Below, in pieces: positions 1 through 5,486 of a stretch of DNA of 64,000 nt. A model generated the notes under the pieces. The model did no database searches and was not told the DNA's origin. It worked only from the letters and a program-made list of their open reading frames with translations. Source of the DNA: Polyangium jinanense (GTDB taxonomy: Bacteria > Myxococcota > Polyangia > Polyangiales > Polyangiaceae); contig NZ_JAGTJJ010000022.1 in assembly GCF_028435365.1 (NCBI RefSeq), positions 110,769-174,768 on the forward strand, given 5' to 3'. Position 1 is the stretch's first letter. Each line of letters opens with the position of its first letter. A program made the translations under genes and the position numbers.

Positions 1-241
1 TGACGAGGGCCAGGACGGGGCAGAGGAGAAGAAAGTAGATCCACGAGAAGGCGAGGACGCGCGCGACCTCCAGGAACCACACAAGGGGAAGGACGTCGAA
101 CAACGTCTGGAGCGTCAGGGAGACGATGGGCGGCGCGAACGCCGATACGAAGCCCGTCCAGCCGAGCCACCGCGCGATCCGCAGCCTGCGCTCGTGCACG
201 GTGACGTGCTCGAAGACCACGGGCGGGCGCGGCTCGTTCAT
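1..241 (-). CDS. Membrane protein, partial (3' end outside window)
   Basis: The first 80 codons are present from an ATG at 241, and the gene runs off the left edge. After a basic, polar start there are hydrophobic stretches around residues 28-45 and 52-80, so an integral inner-membrane protein is likely. It begins 14 bp after the stop of the upstream hydrolase on the same strand, so the two are probably co-transcribed. I do not recognise the family from this fragment. Confidence 0.6.
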   Translation of the reverse strand, partial: MNEPRPPVVFEHVTVHERRLRIARWLGWTGFVSAFAPPIVSLTLQTLFDVLPLVWFLEVARVLAFSWIYFLLLCPVLALV

Positions 242-255
242 CGTCGATCGCCCTT

Positions 256-1320
256 CTACCGCCGCGAAAAGAGCCCCAGACGCCCGAGCATGCGACCCAC
301 CGCGCGGAAGGCGTCTGCCCGGCCAAACTGGAGCAAGTGGCCGCCGTGGAACGTCTCGAGCGGTGCGTTGAAATGCGCGGCGAGGCGGCGCGCGTGGTCC
401 ACGGGGGTGATCTTGTCCTCGCTCGCCGCGAGGACGAGCACCTGATCCGCAGGGACCCGCGAGGGCCGCGTGAATGGGCTCACGACGCGGTGCACGGCGT
501 CGAGCTCCTCGTACTGGCGACGCTGCTCCTCGGGGCTGCCCACGAACCGGCCTGCGGCGCGCGCGATGTCGGCAATCGAAGCGAGCGGGATGATCGGGAC
601 CGCGAAGGCGACGCGATCGTCGACCGTCGAGAGCAAGCTCGTCGAGTATCCGCCGAGGCTCATGCCCATGACGCCGACGGCCTCGGAGCCACGATTGCGC
701 AGGAACGAGACGAGCGCGCGCAGATCGAGCACGGTCTGGCGGAAGCCTTCATTCGTGACGCGCGGATCCCCCCCGGGAAAACGCGGCGACGATTCGTGCG
801 AGCGCACGGCGTGGAAAGGCAATACGAACAGCGCGACGTCGAGGCCGCGCTCGTAGAGCCATTGCACGGGCCAGATCCGCTCTTCCAGGCGATACTGGCC
901 GCAGCGGTATCCGTGAATCAAAATCGCCGCCGGCCGCGCCGGCCCCGCATGCAAGAAGAGCCGCGCTGCCGCCGTTGCATTCGCCTCGTGCGAGAGGTAC
1001 CGTTCGCGGACGTCCGCGGCGAGCGGCTCGAACCGGCTCGGCCACGTCAGATCCAGCACCGTCCCCGGCTCGGGCCCGCCCATCGGACGCACACGCGTGA
1101 CGGAAGGCGTGATCGGCGCGGGTGTCGGGAAAAACCCAATCTCGTCATGCTCGGGCCGATCGTAGATGCGCCGGAGCTCAGCGAGCGCTTCCATGCGCGC
1201 TGCGTGGCCGAGCGCCTCGGGATCCGCCTGCCCCTTGGGCCGGCTGCGCCGGAGGAGCAAGGCCCCGCCCACGGTGGTATCGAAGCGCGAGGCCGCCGTG
1301 CTGAGAAGGCTGCGTATCAC
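256..1320 (-). CDS. Alpha/beta hydrolase, ABHD18-like
   Basis: A 354-aa serine hydrolase. The strand with the oxyanion-hole motif ILIHGYRCG lies at 133-141, the nucleophile elbow GMSLGGY places Ser221, and ASEDKITP and FHGGH near the C-terminus supply the acid and the catalytic His. The fold and length match the ABHD18/Abhydrolase_18 group; the substrate is unknown. There is no signal peptide or clear membrane segment, so it is probably cytoplasmic. It starts only 14 bp from the divergent RpoC-like gene, so the real start of one of the two may lie further inside. It is followed by a membrane-protein gene in the same direction. Confidence 0.8.
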   Translation of the reverse strand: MIRSLLSTAASRFDTTVGGALLLRRSRPKGQADPEALGHAARMEALAELRRIYDRPEHDEIGFFPTPAPITPSVTRVRPMGGPEPGTVLDLTWPSRFEPLAADVRERYLSHEANATAAARLFLHAGPARPAAILIHGYRCGQYRLEERIWPVQWLYERGLDVALFVLPFHAVRSHESSPRFPGGDPRVTNEGFRQTVLDLRALVSFLRNRGSEAVGVMGMSLGGYSTSLLSTVDDRVAFAVPIIPLASIADIARAAGRFVGSPEEQRRQYEELDAVHRVVSPFTRPSRVPADQVLVLAASEDKITPVDHARRLAAHFNAPLETFHGGHLLQFGRADAFRAVGRMLGRLGLFSRR

Positions 1321-1334
1321 GAGCCGTTCTTACC

Positions 1335-2345
1335 ATGGAAAGCGCCCCCGACGGAAGCCTCGGGCCGACGCAGGCCATTGACGCACGACGTCGCATGGCG
1401 CAAACAGGCCGCTTCATGCGCGACGAACCCGCCACCGTGACCGTGTCGATGGACCTGCCCTCCTCGCTGATCTTCCAGCGCCTCCGCGCGCTCGGCCGCC
1501 TGATCGGGCTGCGCATCACGCTCGGCGGCCGCGCGCTCGGCCTCTCCCTCGAAACCGGGGCTTCCGAGCGCACGCCCTCCTGGTCCGCCGGCGACGTCGA
1601 GCGTCCGGAGATGCGGAACTTCCGCACGAAGAAGCTCGAGGTCGGCGGGCTCCTGTGCCCGAAGCTCTTCGGGGATCCGCCCGATCTCCGCCGATACGCG
1701 CATGTCGCGATGGTCGATCCCGTGGTCCCCTGGCCCACGCGGCTGCTGCTCGCGCCGCTCCTCGCGATGACCGAGGAGGAGCTTTTCGAGCTTTGCTACA
1801 AGGACCCTGCCACGCTGCTCGCGCGTGTCGGCGAGGCCGAGGCCGCGGGGCGGCGGGTGAATGGTTGGTCCCCGAAGGAGCTCGTCTGGTGGTCGGTCCC
1901 CGTGATCGCGGCCCCCTTGCGCGCGGCGAGCGTGGAGGAATCAAAGTCCTTCATCGGCGAGGCATGCTTCAGCCGCACGCTACACGACGCATATCGGCGC
2001 ATCGTGAACCGGAGAAATCGTCTCCGTCGATTGAAGGAGCTCGACGCGCCGGCCGTCATCGTCGAAAACGAGCGCCGGATGGCGATCGAGGCGGTCGACC
2101 AGCTCCTCGTAAACCGGGATCTCGAAAACCCCTACGTGTACGAGGACGAGGACGAGGGCACGCGAACGCCGATGATGGACGCGACCACGCTGTTCCTCGC
2201 GGCCCTCACGCCGCTCGTGGAGATCGCTCAGACAAACCAGGGCGGCGGCGGATGGATCACGAAGGCAGCGAGCCTCCGCGACGCGCGGAGCGGCACGGGG
2301 CCACGCGTCTCCGCATTGTGGAGCCTCGCGGCGGAAGCGGGGTGA
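1335..2345 (+). CDS. Stand-alone RNA polymerase beta' (RpoC) N-terminal clamp paralogue
   Basis: A 336-aa protein with recognisable homology to the N-terminus of RpoC over residues 70-260. The stretch SWSAGDVERPEMRNFRTKK followed by GGLLCPKLFG (82-113) matches the RpoC SWSFGEVKKPET...YRTFKPERDGLFC..IFG block. VPVIAAPLR (188-196) matches the VIPVxPPDLRP strand. AYRRIVNRRNRLRRLKEL (219-236) followed by DAPAVIVENERRMAIEAVDQ (237-256) matches the two helices of the beta' coiled coil, the main docking site of sigma region 2. The zinc ribbon that should follow IFG is absent (GDPPDLRRYAHV instead). The catalytic NADFDGD loop and everything after the clamp are also missing, so it cannot be a polymerase subunit in the usual sense. 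The first 69 and last 75 residues are unrelated to RpoC as far as I can see. No good ribosome site precedes 1335; ATGs at 1395 and 1416 are alternative starts and keep all the homology. Role inferred: sigma binding or sequestration, or a polymerase decoy. Confidence 0.75.
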   Translation: MESAPDGSLGPTQAIDARRRMAQTGRFMRDEPATVTVSMDLPSSLIFQRLRALGRLIGLRITLGGRALGLSLETGASERTPSWSAGDVERPEMRNFRTKKLEVGGLLCPKLFGDPPDLRRYAHVAMVDPVVPWPTRLLLAPLLAMTEEELFELCYKDPATLLARVGEAEAAGRRVNGWSPKELVWWSVPVIAAPLRAASVEESKSFIGEACFSRTLHDAYRRIVNRRNRLRRLKELDAPAVIVENERRMAIEAVDQLLVNRDLENPYVYEDEDEGTRTPMMDATTLFLAALTPLVEIAQTNQGGGGWITKAASLRDARSGTGPRVSALWSLAAEAG

Positions 2346-2427
2346 GTCGAGCACCATGCCAATGGCACGCACCGAGTAGCAAACGGGCTCGGCCCCACGG
2401 CCGATTCTCGCTTCCAGATACAGTCGG

Positions 2428-2510
2428 CGGAAGACGGAGGACTCGAACCCCACACCCGTAGGTGCCCACTGTTTTCGAAACAGGTCTGATCCCTGATCAG
2501 TTCGTCTTCC
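2428..2510 (-). tRNA. tRNA-Ser(CGA)
   Basis: Acceptor stem 2429-2435/2504-2510, T loop TTCGAGT, anticodon loop TTCGAAA, long variable arm and G73 as expected for Ser. The D arm is an unusual, perfectly paired CTGAT/ATCAG stem. The T stem has a G-U pair and one mismatch. CCA is not encoded. Confidence 0.85.
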
Positions 2511-2517
2511 AGAATGG

Positions 2518-2600
2518 CAGAGAGCAGAGGAGTCGAACCCCGCAGCGAGGCTGCCCTCCGTGTTCAAAACGGCGCCGGGTCCACACCCGGAATGCTCTCC
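2518..2600 (-). tRNA. tRNA-Ser(TGA)
   Basis: Acceptor 2519-2525/2594-2600 (G1-U72), T loop TTCGACT, anticodon loop TTTGAAC, long variable arm, G73. It lies 7 bp from the preceding Ser gene and so belongs to the same transcript. Confidence 0.85.
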
Positions 2601-2604
2601 ACGG

Positions 2605-2689
2605 CGGAAGAAGGAGGACTCGAACCTCACACCCCGGAGGGTGCGCACTGTTTTCCAAACAGGCCTGATCCCTGATCAGATCTTCTTCC
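2605..2689 (-). tRNA. tRNA-Ser(GGA)
   Basis: Acceptor 2606-2612/2683-2689, T loop TTCGAGT, anticodon loop TTGGAAA, long variable arm, G73. The D and anticodon arms are nearly identical to those of tRNA-Ser(CGA), so the two look like a local duplication with anticodon change. Confidence 0.85.
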
Positions 2690-2757
2690 AAATCCCCCTC
2701 TCGGCGCCGCAGCGCCGCGTGGGGGTGAGGTTAGAGGGTCACGTTGGATGGTCATGC

Positions 2758-2997
2758 TCAGAACCGGCGCCCAGGGCGTCCTCGATCTGCAAGCAACTGC
2801 GCCGAGTCGGGCGCGCTGGAAGGCGACGCCGCGCTCATCGAGCGCGCGCCTGCCCGCGATGAAGCCCCGTTCGCCTCGACGATCCGCGAGGCGATTGCGA
2901 GCAACAGGACACCAACGAGCACGATTGCAGCGACGGCTGCAGACTCCATGGGCAAACGAATCCGAACGCCCACGATTTGATTCGTTTCGAGCGTCAC
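2758..2997 (-). CDS. Small single-pass membrane protein, unknown
   Basis: A 79-aa ORF with a GTG start at 2997. A perfect AGGAGG Shine-Dalgarno (3003-3008) sits 5 nt upstream, which is why I accept the gene and this start. Residues about 18-37 (MESAAVAAIVLVGVLLLAIA) form one membrane segment, followed by a short Ser/Ala/Arg-rich tail. It lies between the HNH gene and the Ser tRNAs on the same strand. I do not recognise a family. Confidence 0.5.
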   Translation of the reverse strand: MTLETNQIVGVRIRLPMESAAVAAIVLVGVLLLAIASRIVEANGASSRAGARSMSAASPSSAPDSAQLLADRGRPGRRF

Positions 2998-3045
2998 AAA
3001 TGCCTCCTAAGTGAGGGATTGATCAAAAAAGGTCCCGCGGGCGCG

Positions 3046-3074
3046 CTTCGCCCCGGGGCAGCGCCCCGGGGAAG
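3046..3074 (-). terminator. Hairpin terminator below the HNH gene
   Basis: A near-perfect inverted repeat of CTTCGCCCCGGGGC with a 3-nt loop lies downstream of the HNH gene. On the minus strand it is followed, after a second short GC-rich stem, by a run of six T. It sits between the HNH stop and the ribosome site of the small membrane protein. Confidence 0.55.
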
Positions 3075-3121
3075 CGGCTCCAGATGAGACCCATGCTCAG
3101 CCGCGAAGCGCGAGGGGAACC

Positions 3122-3637
3122 TCAGCTCGCGGCGCAGTAATGCACCCAGATGTCGGGAATCCTGCGAGCGCCGAGCCGGATGACGGGGGCCGCAGGCAAC
3201 CACCGGGGCTTCTCGGGCTTCTTCAAGAGCTTCATGCCCGCCTGCTCCGGAGTGCGACCGCGCTTCTTCGCATTGCAGCTCTGGCAAGACGCGACGATGT
3301 TCTCCCAGACCGTCCGGCCACCCTGCACGCGCGGCAGGACGTGGTCGTACGTGAGCTCGCCCGCGTCCTTCTGGACGCCGCAGTACTGGCAGCGAAAGTC
3401 GTCACGCACGAACACGTTCGTGCGGGAAAACTTGACGCCGCGCTTGTGCGAATTCCCATGACGCTTGAGCCGGACGACCGCCGGCGCGCGAATGGTCATC
3501 GTGGGCGAACGAATTTCGTCGTCGTACGTCTCGAGCACCTCCACCTTACCCAGAAAGCTCAGGGTCACGGCGGTCTGCCAGGAGATGACCTGATGTGGCA
3601 CCATCCAAGGCGTGAGCAGCAACGTTTGCGCGGTCAT
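3122..3637 (-). CDS. HNH endonuclease family protein
   Basis: A 171-aa protein with a complete HNH core: CQYCG (CxxC knuckle), then LTYDHVLPRVQGG with the catalytic His, ENIVASCQSC with the Asn and second CxxC, and the NAKKRGRTPEQAGM tail. The order and spacing fit small stand-alone HNH_5 proteins, which bind a structural zinc and cut DNA. The N-terminal 50 residues are hydrophobic and beta-like, without a signal peptide. It is the first protein gene inside the minus-strand tRNA array (Leu tRNA 60 bp upstream). Nothing marks it as intron- or intein-borne, so it may be a conserved chromosomal HNH protein. Confidence 0.85.
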   Translation of the reverse strand: MTAQTLLLTPWMVPHQVISWQTAVTLSFLGKVEVLETYDDEIRSPTMTIRAPAVVRLKRHGNSHKRGVKFSRTNVFVRDDFRCQYCGVQKDAGELTYDHVLPRVQGGRTVWENIVASCQSCNAKKRGRTPEQAGMKLLKKPEKPRWLPAAPVIRLGARRIPDIWVHYCAAS

Positions 3638-3696
3638 GATGCACCTCTCCGTCTACCTCTTCTTCTTCATGGCTTTCTCCAACTGCAGATGTCCGG

Positions 3697-3769
3697 TGCT
3701 CGGAGGGGGATTCGAACCCCCAATCGACCAGGTTTGAGCTGGCCACGTTTGCCATTTCGTCACCCGAGC
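3697..3769 (-). tRNA. tRNA-Leu(CAA), short variable loop
   Basis: Acceptor 3698-3704/3763-3769 (G7-U66), perfect GGGGG/CCCCC T stem, anticodon loop CTCAAAC, Leu-like D arm, A73. The variable region is only about 5 nt (CGATT), so this Leu-anticodon tRNA has a class I body. Confidence 0.8.
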
Positions 3770-3782
3770 AGCGGGATGCTGG

Positions 3783-3864
3783 TGTCGTCGGTGGGACTCG
3801 AACCCACATACCCTTTCGGGCACAGGACCTCAGCCTGTCACGTATGCCATTCCGTCACGACGAC
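3783..3864 (-). tRNA. tRNA-Leu(GAG) copy 1
   Basis: Acceptor 3784-3790/3858-3864, perfect T stem, anticodon loop CTGAGGT, variable arm GCCCGAAAGGG, A73. CCA is encoded (complement of 3780-3782). Confidence 0.92.
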
Positions 3865-3869
3865 ATGAG

Positions 3870-3951
3870 TGTCCACGGAGGGAATCGAACCCTCAATGCC
3901 TCTCGGCACGGTATCTGAGACCGCTGCGTTTGCCAGTTTCGCCACGTGGAC
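3870..3951 (-). tRNA. tRNA-Leu(CAG)
   Basis: Acceptor 3871-3877/3945-3951, perfect T stem, anticodon loop CTCAGAT, long variable arm, A73. CCA is not encoded. Confidence 0.92.
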
Positions 3952-3956
3952 ATTGG

Positions 3957-4031
3957 TCTGGGTGGAGGGATTCGAACCCCCAATCCCCGGCTCCCGACGC
4001 CGGTGCTCTAGCCAGATTGAGCCACACCCAG
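3957..4031 (-). tRNA. tRNA-Pro(CGG)
   Basis: Acceptor CTGGGTG paired with CACCCAG (3958-3964/4025-4031), anticodon loop GTCGGGA, C1-G72 as usual for Pro, A73, CCA encoded. Confidence 0.92.
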
Positions 4032-4047
4032 ATGATTCGCGCGCCAG

Positions 4048-4121
4048 TCTGGGTGGAGGGATTCGAACCCCCAATCTCCGGCTCCCAAAGCCGGCGCTCT
4101 ACCAGATTGAGCCACACCCAG
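4048..4121 (-). tRNA. tRNA-Pro(TGG)
   Basis: Nearly identical to the neighbouring Pro(CGG) gene. Anticodon loop TTTGGGA, acceptor 4049-4055/4115-4121, A73, CCA not encoded. Confidence 0.92.
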
Positions 4122-4138
4122 ATAAACTGCCAATTCGG

Positions 4139-4220
4139 TGTCATCGGTGGGAGTCGAACCCACACGCCCTTTCGGGCACAGGATCTCAGCCTGCTACGTA
4201 TGCCATTCCGCCACGATGAC
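4139..4220 (-). tRNA. tRNA-Leu(GAG) copy 2
   Basis: Near-duplicate of the copy at 3783: same variable arm and D arm, anticodon loop CTGAGAT, acceptor 4140-4146/4214-4220, A73. Confidence 0.92.
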
Positions 4221-4225
4221 ATGTA

Positions 4226-4299
4226 TATCCACGGAGGGATTCGAACCCCCAAGAAACGGTTTCTAAGACCGCCGCGTTTGCCCGTTACGCCACGTGGAC
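4226..4299 (-). tRNA. tRNA-Leu(TAG), short variable loop
   Basis: Acceptor 4227-4233/4293-4299 (G1-U72), anticodon loop CTTAGAA, A73. As in the Leu(CAA) gene, the variable region is about 5 nt (TTCTT) instead of the expected long arm. Confidence 0.82.
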
Positions 4300-4303
4300 A
4301 TGG

Positions 4304-4377
4304 TCTGGGTGGGGGGATTCGAACCCCCAGTCTCCGGCACCCCGAGCCGGCGCTCTACCAGGTTGAGCCACACCCAG
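4304..4377 (-). tRNA. tRNA-Pro(GGG)
   Basis: Third member of the Pro family here. Acceptor 4305-4311/4371-4377, anticodon loop TCGGGGT, perfect T stem, A73, CCA encoded. Confidence 0.92.
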
Positions 4378-4389
4378 ATGATTCGGACA

Positions 4390-4463
4390 TACCCTCGCCA
4401 GGAGTCGAACCTGGAACGTCGAGCTTCGGAGGCTCGCGCCTGCATTGCCGGCAGGACGAGGGC
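4390..4463 (-). tRNA. tRNA-Arg(CCG)
   Basis: Acceptor 4391-4397/4457-4463 (G1-U72), T stem CCAGG/CCTGG, anticodon loop CTCCGAA, A73. Confidence 0.9.
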
Positions 4464-4467
4464 ATGG

Positions 4468-4536
4468 TCTCCCTGCGAGGAGTCGAACCTCGCCAGTCGG
4501 CTTCGTAGACCGACGCCTGGCCGCCAGGACAGGGAG
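4468..4536 (-). tRNA. tRNA-Arg(ACG)
   Basis: A short (69 nt) but complete cloverleaf: acceptor 4469-4475/4530-4536, T stem CGAGG/CCTCG, anticodon loop CTACGAA. A34 would need TadA conversion to inosine. Confidence 0.85.
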
Positions 4537-4581
4537 AAGAAAGAGGAGGCGAGTCAGCAGCTCACCCCCTCGGCGGATTTG

Positions 4582-4655
4582 CGCACCCGGCGGGAATCGA
4601 ACCCGCGTCACCAGATTGAGAATCTGGCTGCCTGACCCACTAGCAATACGGGTGC
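4582..4655 (-). tRNA. tRNA-Glu(CTC)
   Basis: Acceptor 4583-4589/4649-4655, perfect T stem, anticodon loop TTCTCAA, G73 as expected for Glu. Confidence 0.92.
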
Positions 4656-4660
4656 ATGAG

Positions 4661-4731
4661 CGCGGTGAGGGAGAGTCGAACTCCCATCCCGAGTATGGCA
4701 CACTCGGATTCTACCGTTGAAGTACCACCGC
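4661..4731 (-). tRNA. tRNA-Gly(GCC)
   Basis: Acceptor 4662-4668/4725-4731 (G7-U66), perfect T stem, anticodon loop GTGCCAT. The encoded discriminator is G73. Confidence 0.9.
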
Positions 4732-4737
4732 AATTCG

Positions 4738-4811
4738 TGGAATGACGGGGATTCGAACCCCGATCTCTGCCGTGCGAGGGCAGTGTTCTACCCAGATTGA
4801 ACCATCACCCC
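4738..4811 (-). tRNA. tRNA-Ala(CGC)
   Basis: Acceptor 4739-4745/4805-4811 includes the Ala identity pair G3-U70. T stem perfect, anticodon loop CTCGCAC, A73. Confidence 0.9.
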
Positions 4812-4820
4812 ATTCGAAGG

Positions 4821-4892
4821 CGCCCCCGAGGAGGATCGAACTCCCCTCGCCCGATCGACAATCGGGCTGCCTCACCAGATGCATACGAGGGC
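4821..4892 (-). tRNA. tRNA-Asp(GTC) copy 1
   Basis: Acceptor 4822-4828/4886-4892 (one U-G pair), anticodon stem CCCGA/TCGGG with loop TTGTCGA, G73 as expected for Asp. Confidence 0.9.
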
Positions 4893-4902
4893 AAAACGAG
4901 AG

Positions 4903-4975
4903 TGGAGAAGGCCGGATTCGAACCGGCGACCCCCTGACTGCCAGCCAGGTGCTCTACCCACTGAGCTACGACCCC
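4903..4975 (-). tRNA. tRNA-Ala(GGC), weak acceptor stem
   Basis: D, anticodon (loop CTGGCAG) and T arms are canonical, and G3-U70 is kept. Acceptor pairs 5 and 6 are mismatched (GGGGTCG against CTTCTCC), so the gene may be decaying. A73. Confidence 0.75.
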
Positions 4976-5052
4976 AGAGGGGAGCCGCCCAGAAACACCG
5001 CCTGGCCTCCCGCTCATGGCCCTGGTGCTTCCGAACGACTCCTGCGAACGAG

Positions 5053-5123
5053 TGGAATGACGGGGACTCGAACCCCGATCCCTGCCGTGCAAGGGCAGTG
5101 TTCTTCCGTTGAACCATCACCCC
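5053..5123 (-). tRNA. tRNA-Ala(TGC)
   Basis: Same acceptor (G3-U70), T arm and anticodon stem as Ala(CGC) at 4738; loop CTTGCAC, A73. Probably a duplicate with changed wobble base. Confidence 0.9.
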
Positions 5124-5138
5124 GAACCACGAAATCTG

Positions 5139-5263
5139 CGCCGTCGACGGGGCTCGAACCCGTGTCCGCCTCATGACAAATGATAACCTTCCCCTGCCGG
5201 CCCGACTCGGACGAGTTGTCGGAAAAGGTATTTTAGGTGCTCTACCCACTGAGCTACGACGGC
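5139..5263 (-). ncRNA. tRNA-like RNA with 52-nt insertion in the anticodon stem (candidate YrlA-like Y RNA or intron-bearing tRNA)
   Basis: The acceptor GCCGTCG/CGACGGC, D arm GCTCAGTGGGTAGAGC and T arm ACGGG-TTCGAGC-CCCGT are perfect. The RNA is 125 nt because about 52 nt (5183-5234) separate CCT from CATTTGTCATGAGG in the anticodon arm. Removing them gives a textbook 72-nt cloverleaf plus G73, with stem CCTCA/TGAGG and loop TTTGTCA (anticodon TGT, unusual C37). The insertion forms a 9-bp helix ACCTTTTCC/GGGGAAGGT and carries GACAACTCGTC (5210-5220); GGTTATC (5182-5188) and TTGTC (5175-5179) follow. The same elements occur in the adjacent hairpin at 5271-5352. It lies two genes below ro60. 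It is too short for a group I intron. I favour a Ro60-binding module embedded in a tRNA body over a functional Thr tRNA, but sequence alone cannot decide. Confidence 0.6.
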
Positions 5264-5270
5264 AAAAACG

Positions 5271-5352
5271 TGGGACAATTGCGATAACCATCATCGTTCG
5301 GCCCGGCCCCCGGGCGAGGGTGTGATGACGGGTGTACACGACGATTGTCCCA
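5271..5352 (-). ncRNA. Candidate Y RNA (82-nt end-paired hairpin next to ro60)
   Basis: The ends form a perfect 9-bp stem (TGGGACAAT/ATTGTCCCA). Inside are an internal loop, an 8-bp helix CCGTCATC/GATGATGG and an apical GCCCGG/CCGGGC stem. On the minus strand the outer stem is followed by CGTTTTT, giving a U-rich 3' tail. It fills the gap between tRNA-Asp (one base away) and the tRNA-like RNA (7 bases away), so processing of its neighbours would release it. Size, end-pairing, internal loop and position beside a Ro60 gene fit bacterial Y RNAs. It shares GACAA(C)TCGTC, GGTTATC and TTGTC with the tRNA-like RNA. A plain terminator is the alternative. Confidence 0.5.
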
Positions 5353-5353
5353 G

Positions 5354-5427
5354 CGCCCCCGGGGGGATTCGAACCCGCCCTCACCTGATCGACAATCAGG
5401 CTGCCTCACCAGAATGCATACGGGAGC
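5354..5427 (-). tRNA. tRNA-Asp(GTC) copy 2
   Basis: Acceptor 5355-5361/5421-5427, anticodon stem CCTGA/TCAGG with loop TTGTCGA, G73. The T stem has one mismatch. It is the first RNA gene downstream of ro60. Confidence 0.88.
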
Positions 5428-5486
5428 AAACCGGGCGAGGAGGCGCGTGTGGAGGCACGCGCTCCCTCGTCCTTTCGACTGCAACT

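Noticed and set aside
3122..3637. HNH gene as a homing endonuclease marking an intron or mobile element
   Set aside because: No intron or interrupted gene around it; small HNH_5 proteins are common chromosomal genes.
5183..5234. Group I or group II intron in the interrupted tRNA
   Set aside because: Only 52 nt, without P/Q/R/S elements or domain V; such introns need a few hundred nt.
3838..5384. Many open frames of 60-190 codons across the tRNA genes on both strands
   Set aside because: They run through tRNA stems; recurring peptides such as GIRTPN or GSNPST are simply translations of the T arm.
3697..5427. CRISPR-like regular recurrence of GGATTCGAACCCC
   Set aside because: The recurring block is the tRNA T arm; spacing and flanks fold into cloverleaves, not repeats and spacers.
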